A stretch of DNA of 64,000 nucleotides from Streptococcus sp. 29892 (GTDB lineage Bacteria; Bacillota; Bacilli; Lactobacillales; Streptococcaceae). This document shows positions 1-8,707 of the stretch, piece after piece. The position numbers and the translations under genes were made by a program. Each line of letters opens with the position of its first letter. Positions within the stretch are counted from its first letter, which is position 1. The stretch spans positions 1,578,001-1,642,000 of the forward strand of contig NZ_CP118734.1 of the NCBI RefSeq assembly GCF_032594935.1, in the 5' to 3' direction. The notes under the pieces were generated by a model. That model did no database searches and was not told the DNA's origin. It worked only from the letters and a program-made list of their open reading frames with translations.

Positions 1-73
1 ATACATCCAATCTGTTGATATGTTTCCCCATACCGCACGGACGGAGGCGGTTGTGAAGTTGAGTAGGAAGTAA
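1..73 (+). CDS. C-terminal end of a TrmA/RumA-family (RlmD-like) RNA uracil-5-methyltransferase, partial
   Basis: Reading frame 2 is open from the window edge to the TAA at 71-73 and encodes 23 residues ending SVDMFPHTARTEAVVKLSRK. The string D-MFPHT-x-x-x-E-x-V-x-L-S is the usual C-terminus of TrmA/RumA-family SAM-dependent uracil-5-methyltransferases, which modify 23S rRNA in Gram-positive bacteria. Only this tail is present, so the domain that would separate RlmD from related enzymes cannot be checked. The gene ends just before a terminator shared with the convergent mtnN gene. Confidence 0.7.
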   Translation, partial: YIQSVDMFPHTARTEAVVKLSRK

Positions 74-102
74 GCTGCTGACAAGGTTTATTGCATAGAA
101 AA

Positions 103-128
103 AAAGCAAGCCTTGCGAGGCTTGCTTT
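103..128. terminator. bidirectional terminator between the methyltransferase gene and mtnN
   Basis: A perfect 11-bp stem (AAAGCAAGCCT / AGGCTTGCTTT) with a TGCG loop lies at 103-128. It is flanked by an A-run on the left (98-105) and a T-rich right side. It lies between two convergent genes and overlaps the mtnN stop codon, as expected for a shared intrinsic terminator. Confidence 0.8.
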
Positions 129-816
129 ATGCTTGTTCTAAAAAGGCAATCAGGGTCTGGGCAGACCGTTCACCTGCCTGGATAATAAATTCATCAAAGG
201 TGATATTGGCATCCCCTTGGGCTGTATCACTCATGGCACGGATGACTAAGAAGGGTTTACCTGTATTAACGGCCGCTTGGGCAATAGCCGCTCCTTCCAT
301 CTCCACAGCCAGAACTTCTGGGAAATGTTCCTTTATGCTGGCGATCTTATCTTGACCGGCAATAAAACTGTCACCGGTTACAATCAGACCCTGATGACTG
401 GTTATTTCCTGCTCTGCCAAAACGCCTGTTAACTGTTCTAACAAAACTTGGTCAGCTGGATAATACAATTCCTGCCCTGCCATTTGCCCATAGGCGTAGC
501 CAAAAGCCGTCACATCAACATCGTGGTAGGCCAAGTGAGTAGCTACCACCACATCACCGATGGCAATCCCGTCAGCTACTGCCCCTGCTGAGCCTGTGTT
601 GACAATGGCGTCCACTGCAAAGCGGTCAGCCAAGATGGCCACAGACATAGCTGACATGACCTTGCCAATACCCGACTGGACAAGCACTACTTCATGCTGA
701 CCAATACGGCCTTGGTAATAGGTCCGACCCAAGACAGCTACTTCTACCTTGTCTTGCAGCTGCTCTACCAAAATCTTCAGCTCCTGGGGCATGGCTGCGA
801 TAATTCCAAATTTCAT
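127..816 (-). CDS. mtnN: 5'-methylthioadenosine/S-adenosylhomocysteine nucleosidase
   Basis: A 229-aa enzyme of the PNP/UDP phosphorylase fold, the usual length for MtnN/Pfs. It cleaves adenine from methylthioadenosine and S-adenosylhomocysteine in the cytoplasm, giving S-ribosylhomocysteine, the substrate of LuxS. The N-terminus MKFGIIAAMPQEL carries the conserved Glu12. The nucleoside-binding MEMEGAA segment contains Glu174 and the AMSDTAQG segment contains the catalytic Asp197. A good ribosome site (AAGGAG) precedes the ATG. It is the last cistron of the glmU-Nudix-macP-mtnN run. The same order is known in pneumococcus. It links methyl-group recycling to metE/metF and metNIQ elsewhere in the window. 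Confidence 0.95.
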   Translation of the reverse strand: MKFGIIAAMPQELKILVEQLQDKVEVAVLGRTYYQGRIGQHEVVLVQSGIGKVMSAMSVAILADRFAVDAIVNTGSAGAVADGIAIGDVVVATHLAYHDVDVTAFGYAYGQMAGQELYYPADQVLLEQLTGVLAEQEITSHQGLIVTGDSFIAGQDKIASIKEHFPEVLAVEMEGAAIAQAAVNTGKPFLVIRAMSDTAQGDANITFDEFIIQAGERSAQTLIAFLEQA

Positions 817-825
817 GGTTTCTCC

Positions 826-1146
826 TTAAATAAACAAGACAGCAATGATAAAGATAATCAGTAAAAGAATGACCCAAAAAAGAATTGTGTTGACTTTTCC
901 CCGAAATTCTTCGCGTTTGATGGTTTCAATTCTTCGACTTTTTACCACCGATGGTTTGACAGGGATACGGATGGTCTGTCCTTCCTCGTAGCCTTGGTAA
1001 TCTTCATCTAAAATGGGCTCAAAAATTTTTTCATCCATGGATACCGTTTGCTTGGGACTAAAATGTCCAAAGCGTTCATCAGTATCCGCCTCCTGCATTT
1101 TTTTCACTCGTTTTAGTATTTCATCCGTTAACAAGGGCTTGCCCAT
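826..1146 (-). CDS. macP: MacP, membrane activator of class A PBP
   Basis: A 106-aa protein starting MGKPLLTDEIL, with an acidic disordered middle, a basic KSRRIETIKREEF block and a single C-terminal transmembrane helix (about residues 86-104). This matches pneumococcal MacP in the start sequence, the KSRRIE-x-x-KREEF block and its place between Nudix and mtnN. MacP is a StkP-phosphorylated membrane protein that activates the bifunctional penicillin-binding protein PBP2a. I take the ATG at 1146, not a TTG six bases upstream: the AGGAA ribosome site lies 8 bases before the ATG but only 2 before the TTG. The Nudix stop codon merges with this ribosome site, suggesting coupled translation. Confidence 0.8.
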   Translation of the reverse strand: MGKPLLTDEILKRVKKMQEADTDERFGHFSPKQTVSMDEKIFEPILDEDYQGYEEGQTIRIPVKPSVVKSRRIETIKREEFRGKVNTILFWVILLLIIFIIAVLFI

Positions 1147-1156
1147 TGCCAATTTC

Positions 1157-1702
1157 CTACTTTCTCATGAGTTGTAAATATTGGACTGCCATAATGGTCT
1201 TCGCATCACAAATATCTCCACTTGCTACCAAGTCCAAGGCTTCTTCTAGAGTTACATAAGACAGTTCAATGACCTCGTCCTCATCCATGGGACGAGGGTT
1301 TTCCACTTTAACCAAGTTATCAGCTAAATAGAGGCGAATACGCTCATTACAAAACCCGATAGCTGAGTAAAAATCTGCCAACAAGGTCAGCTTGTCACTG
1401 GTATAGCCTGTTTCCTCTTCCAATTCACGCAAGGCAGCATCTTCCAGTGTATCTTCTTCGCCTAGTTCCAACTTACCTGCGGGAATTTCATAGATAGCGC
1501 GCTCGATAGCCTTTCGATATTGTTTGACCAAAATCATTTTACCTTCAGGAGTGACTGCTAAGACACATACTGCCCCCTTGTGAAAGATGAGTTCACGCTT
1601 GCCAGTCCCACCATTTGGCAAAGCCACATCATCGACGACGACATCAAAGATATGCCCCTTGAAAATCTCAGTACGGTTGATGGTTTTTTCTTCAAAATTC
1701 AT
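1157..1702 (-). CDS. Nudix hydrolase, ADP-ribose pyrophosphatase-like
   Basis: A 181-aa NUDIX protein. The Nudix box runs over residues 76-98: Gly76, Glu82, then RELEEETG with Arg92, Glu93 and the metal-binding Glu96-Glu97. The N-terminal beta region before the box and the overall length resemble the ADP-ribose/ADP-sugar pyrophosphatase group (NudF-like), which hydrolyses ADP-ribose to AMP and ribose-5-phosphate. The exact substrate cannot be told from the sequence. The start ATG has an AGGTGATG ribosome site 3 bases away and lies 8 bases after the glmU stop, so it belongs to the glmU operon. Confidence 0.85.
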   Translation of the reverse strand: MNFEEKTINRTEIFKGHIFDVVVDDVALPNGGTGKRELIFHKGAVCVLAVTPEGKMILVKQYRKAIERAIYEIPAGKLELGEEDTLEDAALRELEEETGYTSDKLTLLADFYSAIGFCNERIRLYLADNLVKVENPRPMDEDEVIELSYVTLEEALDLVASGDICDAKTIMAVQYLQLMRK

Positions 1703-1710
1703 GGCATCAC

Positions 1711-3123
<1,413 letters not shown>

Positions 3124-3125
3124 CT

Positions 3126-3154
3126 ATTATAGCAAATTTTGTGTTTTTTGGAAA
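3126..3154 (-). promoter_or_regulatory. promoter of the glmU operon
   Basis: On the minus strand, TTTCCA (plus 3149-3154) and a perfect TATAAT (plus 3126-3131) are separated by 17 bases, about 33 bases before the glmU start. No other promoter is obvious inside the four-gene run. Confidence 0.65.
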
Positions 3155-3186
3155 ATACCAGAAGTGTGCCAAGTTTTAAGTCAAGC

Positions 3187-3207
3187 AAAAAGGAGCCTGA
3201 GCTCCTT
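3187..3207 (-). terminator. terminator after the 104-aa gene
   Basis: On the minus strand, AAGGAGC-TCAG-GCTCCTT is followed by five T and then G. The stem lies directly at the end of the gene at 3206-3520 and separates it from glmU. Confidence 0.7.
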
Positions 3208-3520
3208 AGATCGTTAAGTGAAGACCTCGCAGACCGTCCTCTCTAGTTTGTTCCGTCAGGACTTTAAACTCCTCCCAGACAGGGCGTTCTTGGTCTGTAA
3301 AACGGAGATTGGCGCCAGGCAAGCTAGCATTGGAAATGGCCTGAACAAAGCCTGATAAACTGGTTGCCAAAGCCACACCGTCCTTACTGGCCACATCTTC
3401 CTTGGTCACAAGCAAGGCTGACTGCAATTTCTCCGTCAGTTCTTTGCCGGTTGTTTCCTCTTTCCCGGCCAGAATGGGAGAAAGCTGGTCCAACAAATCA
3501 ATAACACGTTGTTTATCCAT
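3206..3520 (-). CDS. unrecognised 104-aa, mostly helical cytoplasmic protein
   Basis: A 104-aa product with no signal peptide or membrane segment. It is rich in charged and aliphatic residues and predicted by eye to be mainly alpha-helical, with a short loop (ASLPGANLRF) before a final helix. I do not recognise the family. A loose likeness to small helical bacteriocin-immunity proteins was considered but there is no supporting neighbour. It has a good ribosome site (AGGAGGATCC) and its own extended -10 promoter and terminator, so it is likely a real single-gene unit. Confidence 0.7.
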   Translation of the reverse strand: MDKQRVIDLLDQLSPILAGKEETTGKELTEKLQSALLVTKEDVASKDGVALATSLSGFVQAISNASLPGANLRFTDQERPVWEEFKVLTEQTREDGLRGLHLTI

Positions 3521-3550
3521 AGGATCCTCCTAGTTTTTTATTTTTATATT

Positions 3551-3558
3551 ATTATACC
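3551..3558 (-). promoter_or_regulatory. extended -10 promoter for the 104-aa gene
   Basis: The minus strand reads TGGTATAAT (TATAAT at plus 3551-3556), with the TG of an extended -10 element about 30 bases before the start codon. The -35 region (CTGGTT) is weak. Confidence 0.5.
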
Positions 3559-3586
3559 AAAAAACCAGAGGCGAACCAGAAAAAAC

Positions 3587-4060
3587 TTACATTTTAGGAT
3601 AAACCAATTCAAATTCTTCACAGACAACCAGCATATCTTCTGAGAAGGACAGGCCTGCTTCTGCCAGCCAGATAGTGAAAAGCTCTTCATGAACCTGCCG
3701 CCAGTGAATCAGACTTTTCGCTTTTATGTCAGACAAGTCACCTCCCTGACGGAACTCGCCCTCCTTATAGGCATGATCCGCTGTCACTTGGGAAAATGGC
3801 GTCACATAGACCTTGGTTGTTTGGATAATGCAAACAGCCTGACCTTGTCCGTCCAGAATGATGTCGTAGCCACCAGCTGTTGGGATTTCTTCTCCCTCTA
3901 CTGCATAGAGGGCATGGGCAGAACTGGTCGAGGTTTTGATGCCTCTAGCCACCAAGTCAGCCAGTCGATCAGCTTCCGCCCCAAAGGCCCAGGCCTCTGG
4001 CTCAGGACCTGCTTGGGGATTGATGGCAAGAAATTCTTGCCAGAGTTGTGTTGGTGTCAT
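3587..4060 (-). CDS. ASCH-domain protein
   Basis: A 157-aa protein of the ASCH superfamily, a PUA-like beta-barrel thought to bind RNA. A helical N-terminus (WQEFLAINP) leads to a segment with GIKTSTSSAHALYAVEGEEIPTAGGYDIILDGQG, then CIIQTTKVYVTPFSQV and the ASCH-like ALW-type region HWRQVHEEL. The size equals bacterial stand-alone ASCH proteins, some of which hydrolyse N4-acetylcytidine, but this activity is not shown here. The start ATG follows an AAAGGA ribosome site. It is third in a run DUF2829-SDR-ASCH with short gaps. Confidence 0.75.
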   Translation of the reverse strand: MTPTQLWQEFLAINPQAGPEPEAWAFGAEADRLADLVARGIKTSTSSAHALYAVEGEEIPTAGGYDIILDGQGQAVCIIQTTKVYVTPFSQVTADHAYKEGEFRQGGDLSDIKAKSLIHWRQVHEELFTIWLAEAGLSFSEDMLVVCEEFELVYPKM

Positions 4061-4073
4061 GGGATTTTCCTTT

Positions 4074-4772
4074 CTACTTCAAACTCCAGCCACCATCGAT
4101 GGTGATGATCTGGCCTTGCATGGAGGCGAGTTTGCCGCTGGCCAGCATCAAGGTCAGCTCTGCTATTTCGCTGGGCTGGGTCCAGCGTCCAATAGGAGTC
4201 TGTTCTGCCACCCAGTCCGCTAGACCTCCAGGCTCAAAGTCCTTCTGGGTCATGCCTGTCTTGACAGCACCTGGGGCAATGCCAAAGATCTGGACCTTGT
4301 CCTTGGCATAGTCCAGTGCCAACTGCTTGGTAAAGCCCGCCAAAGCGTGCTTGGAGGCGGTGTAGGCAGAGCCTCCACCACCTGCTAGACTGGAGGCAAT
4401 GGAACACATATTGATAATGATGCCCGACTGTCTGTCCACCATTTGCTGCAGATAGGGGCGGGTCAGTCTGGTCACCGCGAAAAAATTAACCGTGAAGATG
4501 CGAGCTAATTCGTCCTCCGAAATATCGAGGTGGGGTCGGTAATCGTCTAGAATGCCTGCGGTGTTACAGAGGACATCGACTGACTGGCACCAGGAAAAGA
4601 CGGGCGATAAATCGCCTGTCAGGTCCAGCTGTAGAAAGTGGAAATCGCCTGCCAAATCAGGCTTGCTGGCCTGATCAATCCCGTACACACGCCAGCCATT
4701 TTCCAAAAAAATCTTCGCCTGTGCTAAACCAATGCCGCTGGAAACGCCGGTGATGAGGGCTGTCTTAGTCAT
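4074..4772 (-). CDS. SDR-family NAD(P)-dependent oxidoreductase
   Basis: A 232-aa classical short-chain dehydrogenase/reductase. The cofactor motif TGVSSGIG is at residues 8-15, the NTAG motif at 70-73, the serine region near 124-128 and the catalytic Tyr137-x3-Lys141 (AYTASK). The C-terminal region IAPGAVKTGM is typical of the 3-oxoacyl-ACP reductase-like group. The substrate is unknown. It is not the FabG of the fatty-acid cluster, which lies at 52594-53328. Its start overlaps the end of the upstream DUF2829 gene by 8 bases, so the two are translated together. Confidence 0.85.
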   Translation of the reverse strand: MTKTALITGVSSGIGLAQAKIFLENGWRVYGIDQASKPDLAGDFHFLQLDLTGDLSPVFSWCQSVDVLCNTAGILDDYRPHLDISEDELARIFTVNFFAVTRLTRPYLQQMVDRQSGIIINMCSIASSLAGGGGSAYTASKHALAGFTKQLALDYAKDKVQIFGIAPGAVKTGMTQKDFEPGGLADWVAEQTPIGRWTQPSEIAELTLMLASGKLASMQGQIITIDGGWSLK

Positions 4773-5001
4773 GGACTTCTACCCAGTCGGTCGCAAGGAC
4801 ATCGCAGGGGGTCGGGCTCCACATGGAGAAGCCCTCACCCTCGCCGGTCACGTTGATGAGGAAGTAGGGCGTCGCCTCCAGCTTTTGCCCGTGGACTTCG
4901 ATGGTATCAAAGAGCTGGACGTAGTTCTCCGCCCCGCCCCAGCCTGTGCGAACGTACTTTTTCTTGGCCTTCAAGCCTGGTAAAATTTCTTCAAATGTCA
5001 T
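4765..5001 (-). CDS. DUF2829 family protein
   Basis: A 78-aa protein starting MTFEEILPGLKAKKKYVRTG and containing WGGAENYVQLFD and a C-terminal SMWSPTPCDVLATDWVEV. The pattern of a W-rich compact domain ending in P-x-x-D-xx-A-x-DW matches the DUF2829/Thoeris-anti-defence-2-like small proteins that are common in Firmicutes and phages. Function on the chromosome is unknown. I use the ATG at 5001, which has AGGGAG six bases upstream, and not the longer frame open to 5031. It overlaps the following SDR gene by 8 bases. Confidence 0.75.
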   Translation of the reverse strand: MTFEEILPGLKAKKKYVRTGWGGAENYVQLFDTIEVHGQKLEATPYFLINVTGEGEGFSMWSPTPCDVLATDWVEVHD

Positions 5002-5054
5002 TTGAAACTCCCTTATTCTTCTATCTTTCAATCATTATACCAAAAAAATCGCTT

Positions 5055-5849
5055 CTATTTCGGTTTCCTCACCAACAAAACCGCACTTCCAATCCAAAAG
5101 GCCATGGCTGGCAGAATGAGCAACACCAGATTGAGCCAAACTGGAACGGTCATGACCATATTCACCACACCGCCAACAATCATGAACAGATAACTAGGCA
5201 TAAAGACATAGCGAACCAACTTTTCCTTTTGGAAAAATAGCAGAGCTAAACCGAGAACGGTAAGTGGTACTGCAAGCCCCCAGCCAGTCAGAACCAGGTC
5301 AGGTTCCTTGGGGATTGCCCAAAGACGAAGCCCACAAATCAGGAGAAAAAGAAGGGGAATGCAGAGAAAGCTTGCCCAAACCTTGATTTTGCTGGTCTGG
5401 TAAATGAGACCGCGAATAATGAGGAAAATCCCTGCTGGCAGGAGGAAACTGAGAGCCGTGTCACACACCAAGCCCAGCCAGTTGAGCGAAATGGTTCCTG
5501 TCCCTGCAAAGTCCATCAGCCATTGGCTGCCGAGGTAGATGACCAGCATGAGGCCACTCAGGTTTGCGACTTCCACGAAACCAATCGGAGGGAGGTAGCT
5601 GAGTAGGTCGTCTGCCATCTGCTTGCTGTCCTTGCCTAGAAACTCTTCTGCCGAAAGCCCGTCTTTTTGGGCTTCAAGTACGTCTTGGTAGATGGATAAG
5701 AGCTGGGCAGTCACTGCTTCTTCCTGCCTGTGAAAAACAGAGGCAATCATCATATAACCATTGATACGACCCATATACTCCTTGTTTTCCTTGGTCAGCT
5801 GGTTTTCAATCACTTCAATCTGCTTGCGGTATTCCATTTGTTTGCTCAT
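5055..5849 (-). CDS. PadR-linked multi-pass membrane protein with helical N-terminal domain
   Basis: A 264-aa protein. Residues 1-90 form a soluble helical domain, with an SIYQDVLEAQKDGLSAEEFLG segment like the DUF1048/DUF1129/HAAS domains that sit next to PadR regulators. From about residue 95 there are six probable transmembrane helices ending in VLLVRKPK. The substrate or role is not known. Such proteins are often membrane partners of PadR-controlled envelope-stress units. The start is one base after the PadR stop, and its ribosome site GGAG lies in the end of that gene. Confidence 0.7.
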   Translation of the reverse strand: MSKQMEYRKQIEVIENQLTKENKEYMGRINGYMMIASVFHRQEEAVTAQLLSIYQDVLEAQKDGLSAEEFLGKDSKQMADDLLSYLPPIGFVEVANLSGLMLVIYLGSQWLMDFAGTGTISLNWLGLVCDTALSFLLPAGIFLIIRGLIYQTSKIKVWASFLCIPLLFLLICGLRLWAIPKEPDLVLTGWGLAVPLTVLGLALLFFQKEKLVRYVFMPSYLFMIVGGVVNMVMTVPVWLNLVLLILPAMAFWIGSAVLLVRKPK

Positions 5850-5850
5850 C

Positions 5851-6168
5851 TTATTCTCCTTTCAATCGCTGAACCTTTTGGACCAATTCCGTCCACTGGC
5901 TCCAAAAATCTTCTAGATAAGCCTTTCCCTGGTCTGTCAGATAGAAATACTTCCTGTCTGGTCCGTCTGGTGAAGACTTGTTTTGGCTGACAATTAAGCC
6001 ATTTTTTTCTAACTTCTGGAGCAGAGGATAGACTGTTCCCCCGACCATGTTTTCAAAGCCCTGTTTTCTCAACTCCTGAACCAGCTCATAACCATAAATC
6101 TCCTTCTGACTGATAATTTGTAAGACACAGCCGTCTAGGACACCTTTGAGCATTTGGGTTTCTTTCAT
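5851..6168 (-). CDS. PadR-family transcriptional regulator
   Basis: A 105-aa winged-helix protein. MLKGVLDGCVLQIISQKEIYGYELVQEL is the typical PadR N-terminal helix-turn-helix, followed by GGTVYPLLQKLEKNGLI and the beta-wing SSPDGPDRKYFYLTDQGKAYL. It is of the short (PadR-s2-like) class that lacks the long C-terminal helical domain. It probably represses its own operon, since the promoter is surrounded by three operator-like repeats. Its ATG overlaps the TGA of the small upstream gene (ATGA), giving a translationally coupled three-gene operon: 54-aa protein, PadR, membrane protein. Confidence 0.9.
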   Translation of the reverse strand: MKETQMLKGVLDGCVLQIISQKEIYGYELVQELRKQGFENMVGGTVYPLLQKLEKNGLIVSQNKSSPDGPDRKYFYLTDQGKAYLEDFWSQWTELVQKVQRLKGE

Positions 6169-6329
6169 AAGCCCTCCTCAACATCTGTAAAAAATCCAAA
6201 CAGTAAGCCTGATACTAACAGGATTCCTAAGATCAAAATAGAATCCAAAGTCCAGCCAGTTATAATAGCAGTCATAAGCGTGATGCTTACTAGTTTCCAA
6301 TTTTCCCGACTTTTCTTATCCAATTTCAT
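6165..6329 (-). CDS. small 54-aa two-helix membrane protein, first cistron of the PadR operon
   Basis: A short frame reads MKLDKKSRENWKLVSITLMT, continues through two hydrophobic stretches (about residues 13-25 and 28-48) and ends in DVEEGL. It has a strong ribosome site (AGGGAGG, 4 bases before ATG) and its TGA overlaps the PadR ATG. It follows the operon promoter directly. These features support a real gene. I do not recognise the family; two close helices with a charged start suggest a small integral membrane protein. Confidence 0.75.
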   Translation of the reverse strand: MKLDKKSRENWKLVSITLMTAIITGWTLDSILILGILLVSGLLFGFFTDVEEGL

Positions 6330-6343
6330 ACTGCCTCCCTATT

Positions 6344-6431
6344 CTAGTTTGTAATACCAACTAGTTTAGTAAAAATAAAAGTGATTTTCTTTGTCTTCTA
6401 TCACTAGTTTGTTTTACCTATTAGTCTTGTA
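6344..6431. promoter_or_regulatory. two operator-like repeats of the PadR operon (with a third copy at 6454)
   Basis: Two 28-base repeats share the pattern CTAGTTTGT-N2-TACC-N3-TAGT-N2-N-GTA: one at 6344-6371 and one at 6404-6431. Each holds two CTAGT or TTAGT half-sites about 17 bases apart. A third, partial copy (CTAGTATGTAAAAC) begins at 6454 and covers the -35 box. All flank or follow the operon promoter, which fits autorepression by the PadR protein. Binding by PadR is inferred. Confidence 0.6.
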
Positions 6432-6436
6432 TCTAT

Positions 6437-6465
6437 AGTATAACACAAGACAGCTAGTATGTAAA
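6437..6465 (-). promoter_or_regulatory. promoter of the PadR operon
   Basis: On the minus strand, TTTACA (plus 6460-6465) and TATACT (plus 6437-6442) are separated by exactly 17 bases. The element is bracketed by the CTAGT repeats, one overlapping the -35 box and one just past the expected transcription start. Confidence 0.75.
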
Positions 6466-6504
6466 ACAAAATAGTGAAAACTATTCAAAAAAACATCACT
6501 TCTA

Positions 6505-6640
6505 AAAGTTTGCGTCAACATCTCAGCACAGTGATAGATTGCTTCAACAGTCTGGGGAGAGACTGTTGAAGGTGGGAAATAAAACAAACGCAGTTTGTGT
6601 CCAAACAATCTGAGAAATTGTTGGAGGTTGGAAATAAAAA
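6505..6640. repeat. intergenic hairpin-repeat element, copy 1
   Basis: This gap holds two hairpin modules: TCAACAGTC...GACTGTTGA (6544-6569) and CCAAACAAT...ATTGTTGG (6601-6624). Each is followed by a G-rich GGTGGGAAAT or GGTTGGAAAT string. Similar modules occur at 37385-37560 and 52400-52570 with different but compensating stem bases. No protein-coding frame here looks real. Confidence 0.6.
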
Positions 6641-6670
6641 GTTACGGTAGCAACATATCTAAAAACACAT

Positions 6671-6696
6671 AAAAAACTTGGGTTGCCCCAAGTTTA
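6671..6696 (-). terminator. terminator of the Bce-like module
   Basis: On the minus strand, AAACTTGGG-GCAA-CCCAAGTTTTTT forms a 9-bp stem followed by six T. It overlaps the stop codon of the ABC permease gene. Confidence 0.8.
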
Positions 6697-8706
6697 GGAA
6701 ATAATTTGTTTGTAAGACCGTGTCGTGATAGCATAGACCACTAGGTAGAGGAGGAGATAGCCACCACAGATGCCTGCAGTCACCTGCAACATAAGTCCTG
6801 CATTGACCACACCGATAGACAAAAGAATGGATGATAGCATCTTGTAGGCAAAGGCAAGATGAACAAAGGCAAGTAGGATAGGTAGGAAAAAGACGGTCAG
6901 CAATTGCTTGCGAATGGACTGTCTCGTCTGATCCTCATCCAAACCAACCTTGGTCATAATGACGAAGCGATCTCTGTCTTCATAGCCTTCTGAAATTTGT
7001 TTGAAGTAAATTACCAGCACCACCGCCATCAAAAAGATGAGTGATAGCAAGAGGCCGATGAAGAAAAGTGAGCCTGCAAAACTGAAGAAACCACGCATGG
7101 CATAAGCTCTGTAGGCGAGACTGATGGCGTTCGTTCCATTCTGTAATATATTGGACTCCCAAAGCTCACTTTCAAAACTTCCTGATAAAAAGGTGTCATG
7201 GCTATCTACCTGCTCTGCTTCTGATAGACTGCTTTCAAAGCCCATATAATAGCGATTTTCGGCTTGATTTTCAAATATTGTCAAGTCTTGAACAACAATG
7301 ACCAGATACTGGCTGAGAAGGAAGGAACCATGATCTGGTAGATGTCCTAAAGTCACATTCTTGGGCAAGACTTGGACAACTTCCATTTCCTTTTCATCAA
7401 AGGTGAGGGTTTGACCAGCTTGATACTGGACTCCCTTACTATAAATGGCTACTTGATCACTTGACAACTGGAGTTTTTCTCCCGTCATCTTTTCATAGCT
7501 GGCTTGATTAAGGACAAAACCGATCCCCAATCGGTCAGAGAAATCCATACCAGCAGCTTCTTCATCCGTCAAAAATTTTATTTGCTGGTTTGTCACCTCA
7601 GAAAAATAGGCTTGCTGGTAAGGATAGACTACCTTACTTTCAACAGGAATATCTGTCTCTTCTAAAATAGCTTCCGCCCACTCCTCCCACTTCTCCGTTT
7701 GAGCTTTTGAAGTGGTTGGTTGCATTCCAACATCGATCGAATAGTCATTTGGATTTTGATTGGCAATATAATCTTTGCCACCGATGTAAATATTGAGTCC
7801 TCCAACCATGGTCACCAAGAACATGCTAGAGAGGATGGTAATGGTCGCAAGACCCAGAGCATTTTTCCGCATACGGAAAATCAAGTTGGATACAGAAATG
7901 AAATTATCTGGCTTATAATAATAGGTCTGACGCTGTTTTAGCCAGTTTAAGAGACTGATGACACCTGCGTGGAAGAGCAGGTAGGTCCCAAAGATAACCA
8001 GAAGAGTCGCTCCAAAGAAACTCGGAACCGCCTGAAAGGGATTGGTCACTAGCTGGGCAATGGTATAGCCTGCCCCCAGTAAAATAATAGCTAAGAGGGT
8101 CTGTAGCCAGAGGAAGCCTGATTTCTTATCCCCACGCTTCTTGCCCTGAACCAGTTTGAGTGAGTCGGTCAAGCCCAATTTCCCAATATTAAAAAGGCTG
8201 ACCAAGGCGAAAATACCAAAGAGATAAGCAACTACAATACCCAAGGTTTTTAGCTGAAAAGTTGATGCCAAAACCACAGGCATCTGCATGGCCTTGAGCA
8301 GGAGTGCATAGAAGAGTTTATCTAGAGCCAAGCCCAGCAACAAGCCTGTCAAAATACTACTGGCTGCAAAAACTAGATTTTCTAGAAAAGTCATCAAGAG
8401 AAGGTGTTTTTTCTCCAAGCCTAGGATACTATAGACACCGAACTCTTTTGACCGCTGCTTCATGACAAAACTATTGGCATAGAAGACCATGATGGCAACT
8501 GCCAACATGACTACAATCATACCGAAGCCCAAAACCATGGTTACCCCATTGGCTCCCTTGACCTGACCTAAATCAGGATGAAAGGCAAGCGCAGTGAAAA
8601 TATAGGCAATGGCAGTGGACAAGCTGGTCATCAGGGCATAGGGAAAATAGAGCCTGCGGTTCTTTTTTAGATTGGTCAGAGCCAATCGAACAGTTAGTCC
8701 AAACAT
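6694..8706 (-). CDS. BceB-type ABC transporter permease
   Basis: A 670-aa FtsX-family permease of the peptide-antibiotic (Bce) class. Four N-terminal membrane helices and further helices to about residue 310 are followed by a large extracellular domain (about residues 315-530), then three C-terminal helices. This layout, ten helices with a big loop between helices 7 and 8, marks BceB-type sensors/transporters. These work with a histidine kinase to detect and remove cell-wall-targeting peptides such as bacitracin or lantibiotics. The drug cannot be predicted. I start at the ATG 8706, with GAGGTGAG just upstream; a GTG at 8715 lies inside that ribosome site. It overlaps or abuts the ATPase gene. 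Confidence 0.88.
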   Translation of the reverse strand: MFGLTVRLALTNLKKNRRLYFPYALMTSLSTAIAYIFTALAFHPDLGQVKGANGVTMVLGFGMIVVMLAVAIMVFYANSFVMKQRSKEFGVYSILGLEKKHLLLMTFLENLVFAASSILTGLLLGLALDKLFYALLLKAMQMPVVLASTFQLKTLGIVVAYLFGIFALVSLFNIGKLGLTDSLKLVQGKKRGDKKSGFLWLQTLLAIILLGAGYTIAQLVTNPFQAVPSFFGATLLVIFGTYLLFHAGVISLLNWLKQRQTYYYKPDNFISVSNLIFRMRKNALGLATITILSSMFLVTMVGGLNIYIGGKDYIANQNPNDYSIDVGMQPTTSKAQTEKWEEWAEAILEETDIPVESKVVYPYQQAYFSEVTNQQIKFLTDEEAAGMDFSDRLGIGFVLNQASYEKMTGEKLQLSSDQVAIYSKGVQYQAGQTLTFDEKEMEVVQVLPKNVTLGHLPDHGSFLLSQYLVIVVQDLTIFENQAENRYYMGFESSLSEAEQVDSHDTFLSGSFESELWESNILQNGTNAISLAYRAYAMRGFFSFAGSLFFIGLLLSLIFLMAVVLVIYFKQISEGYEDRDRFVIMTKVGLDEDQTRQSIRKQLLTVFFLPILLAFVHLAFAYKMLSSILLSIGVVNAGLMLQVTAGICGGYLLLYLVVYAITTRSYKQIIS

Positions 8707-8707
8707 A

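Noticed and set aside
4765..5001. DUF2829 as part of a phage or anti-defence island
   Set aside because: Related proteins occur in phages, but the neighbours (SDR, ASCH) and the lack of any integrase or phage gene do not support an island.
6414..6608. 64-codon minus-strand frame upstream of the PadR promoter
   Set aside because: It runs through the repeat element and the PadR operators; no ribosome site.
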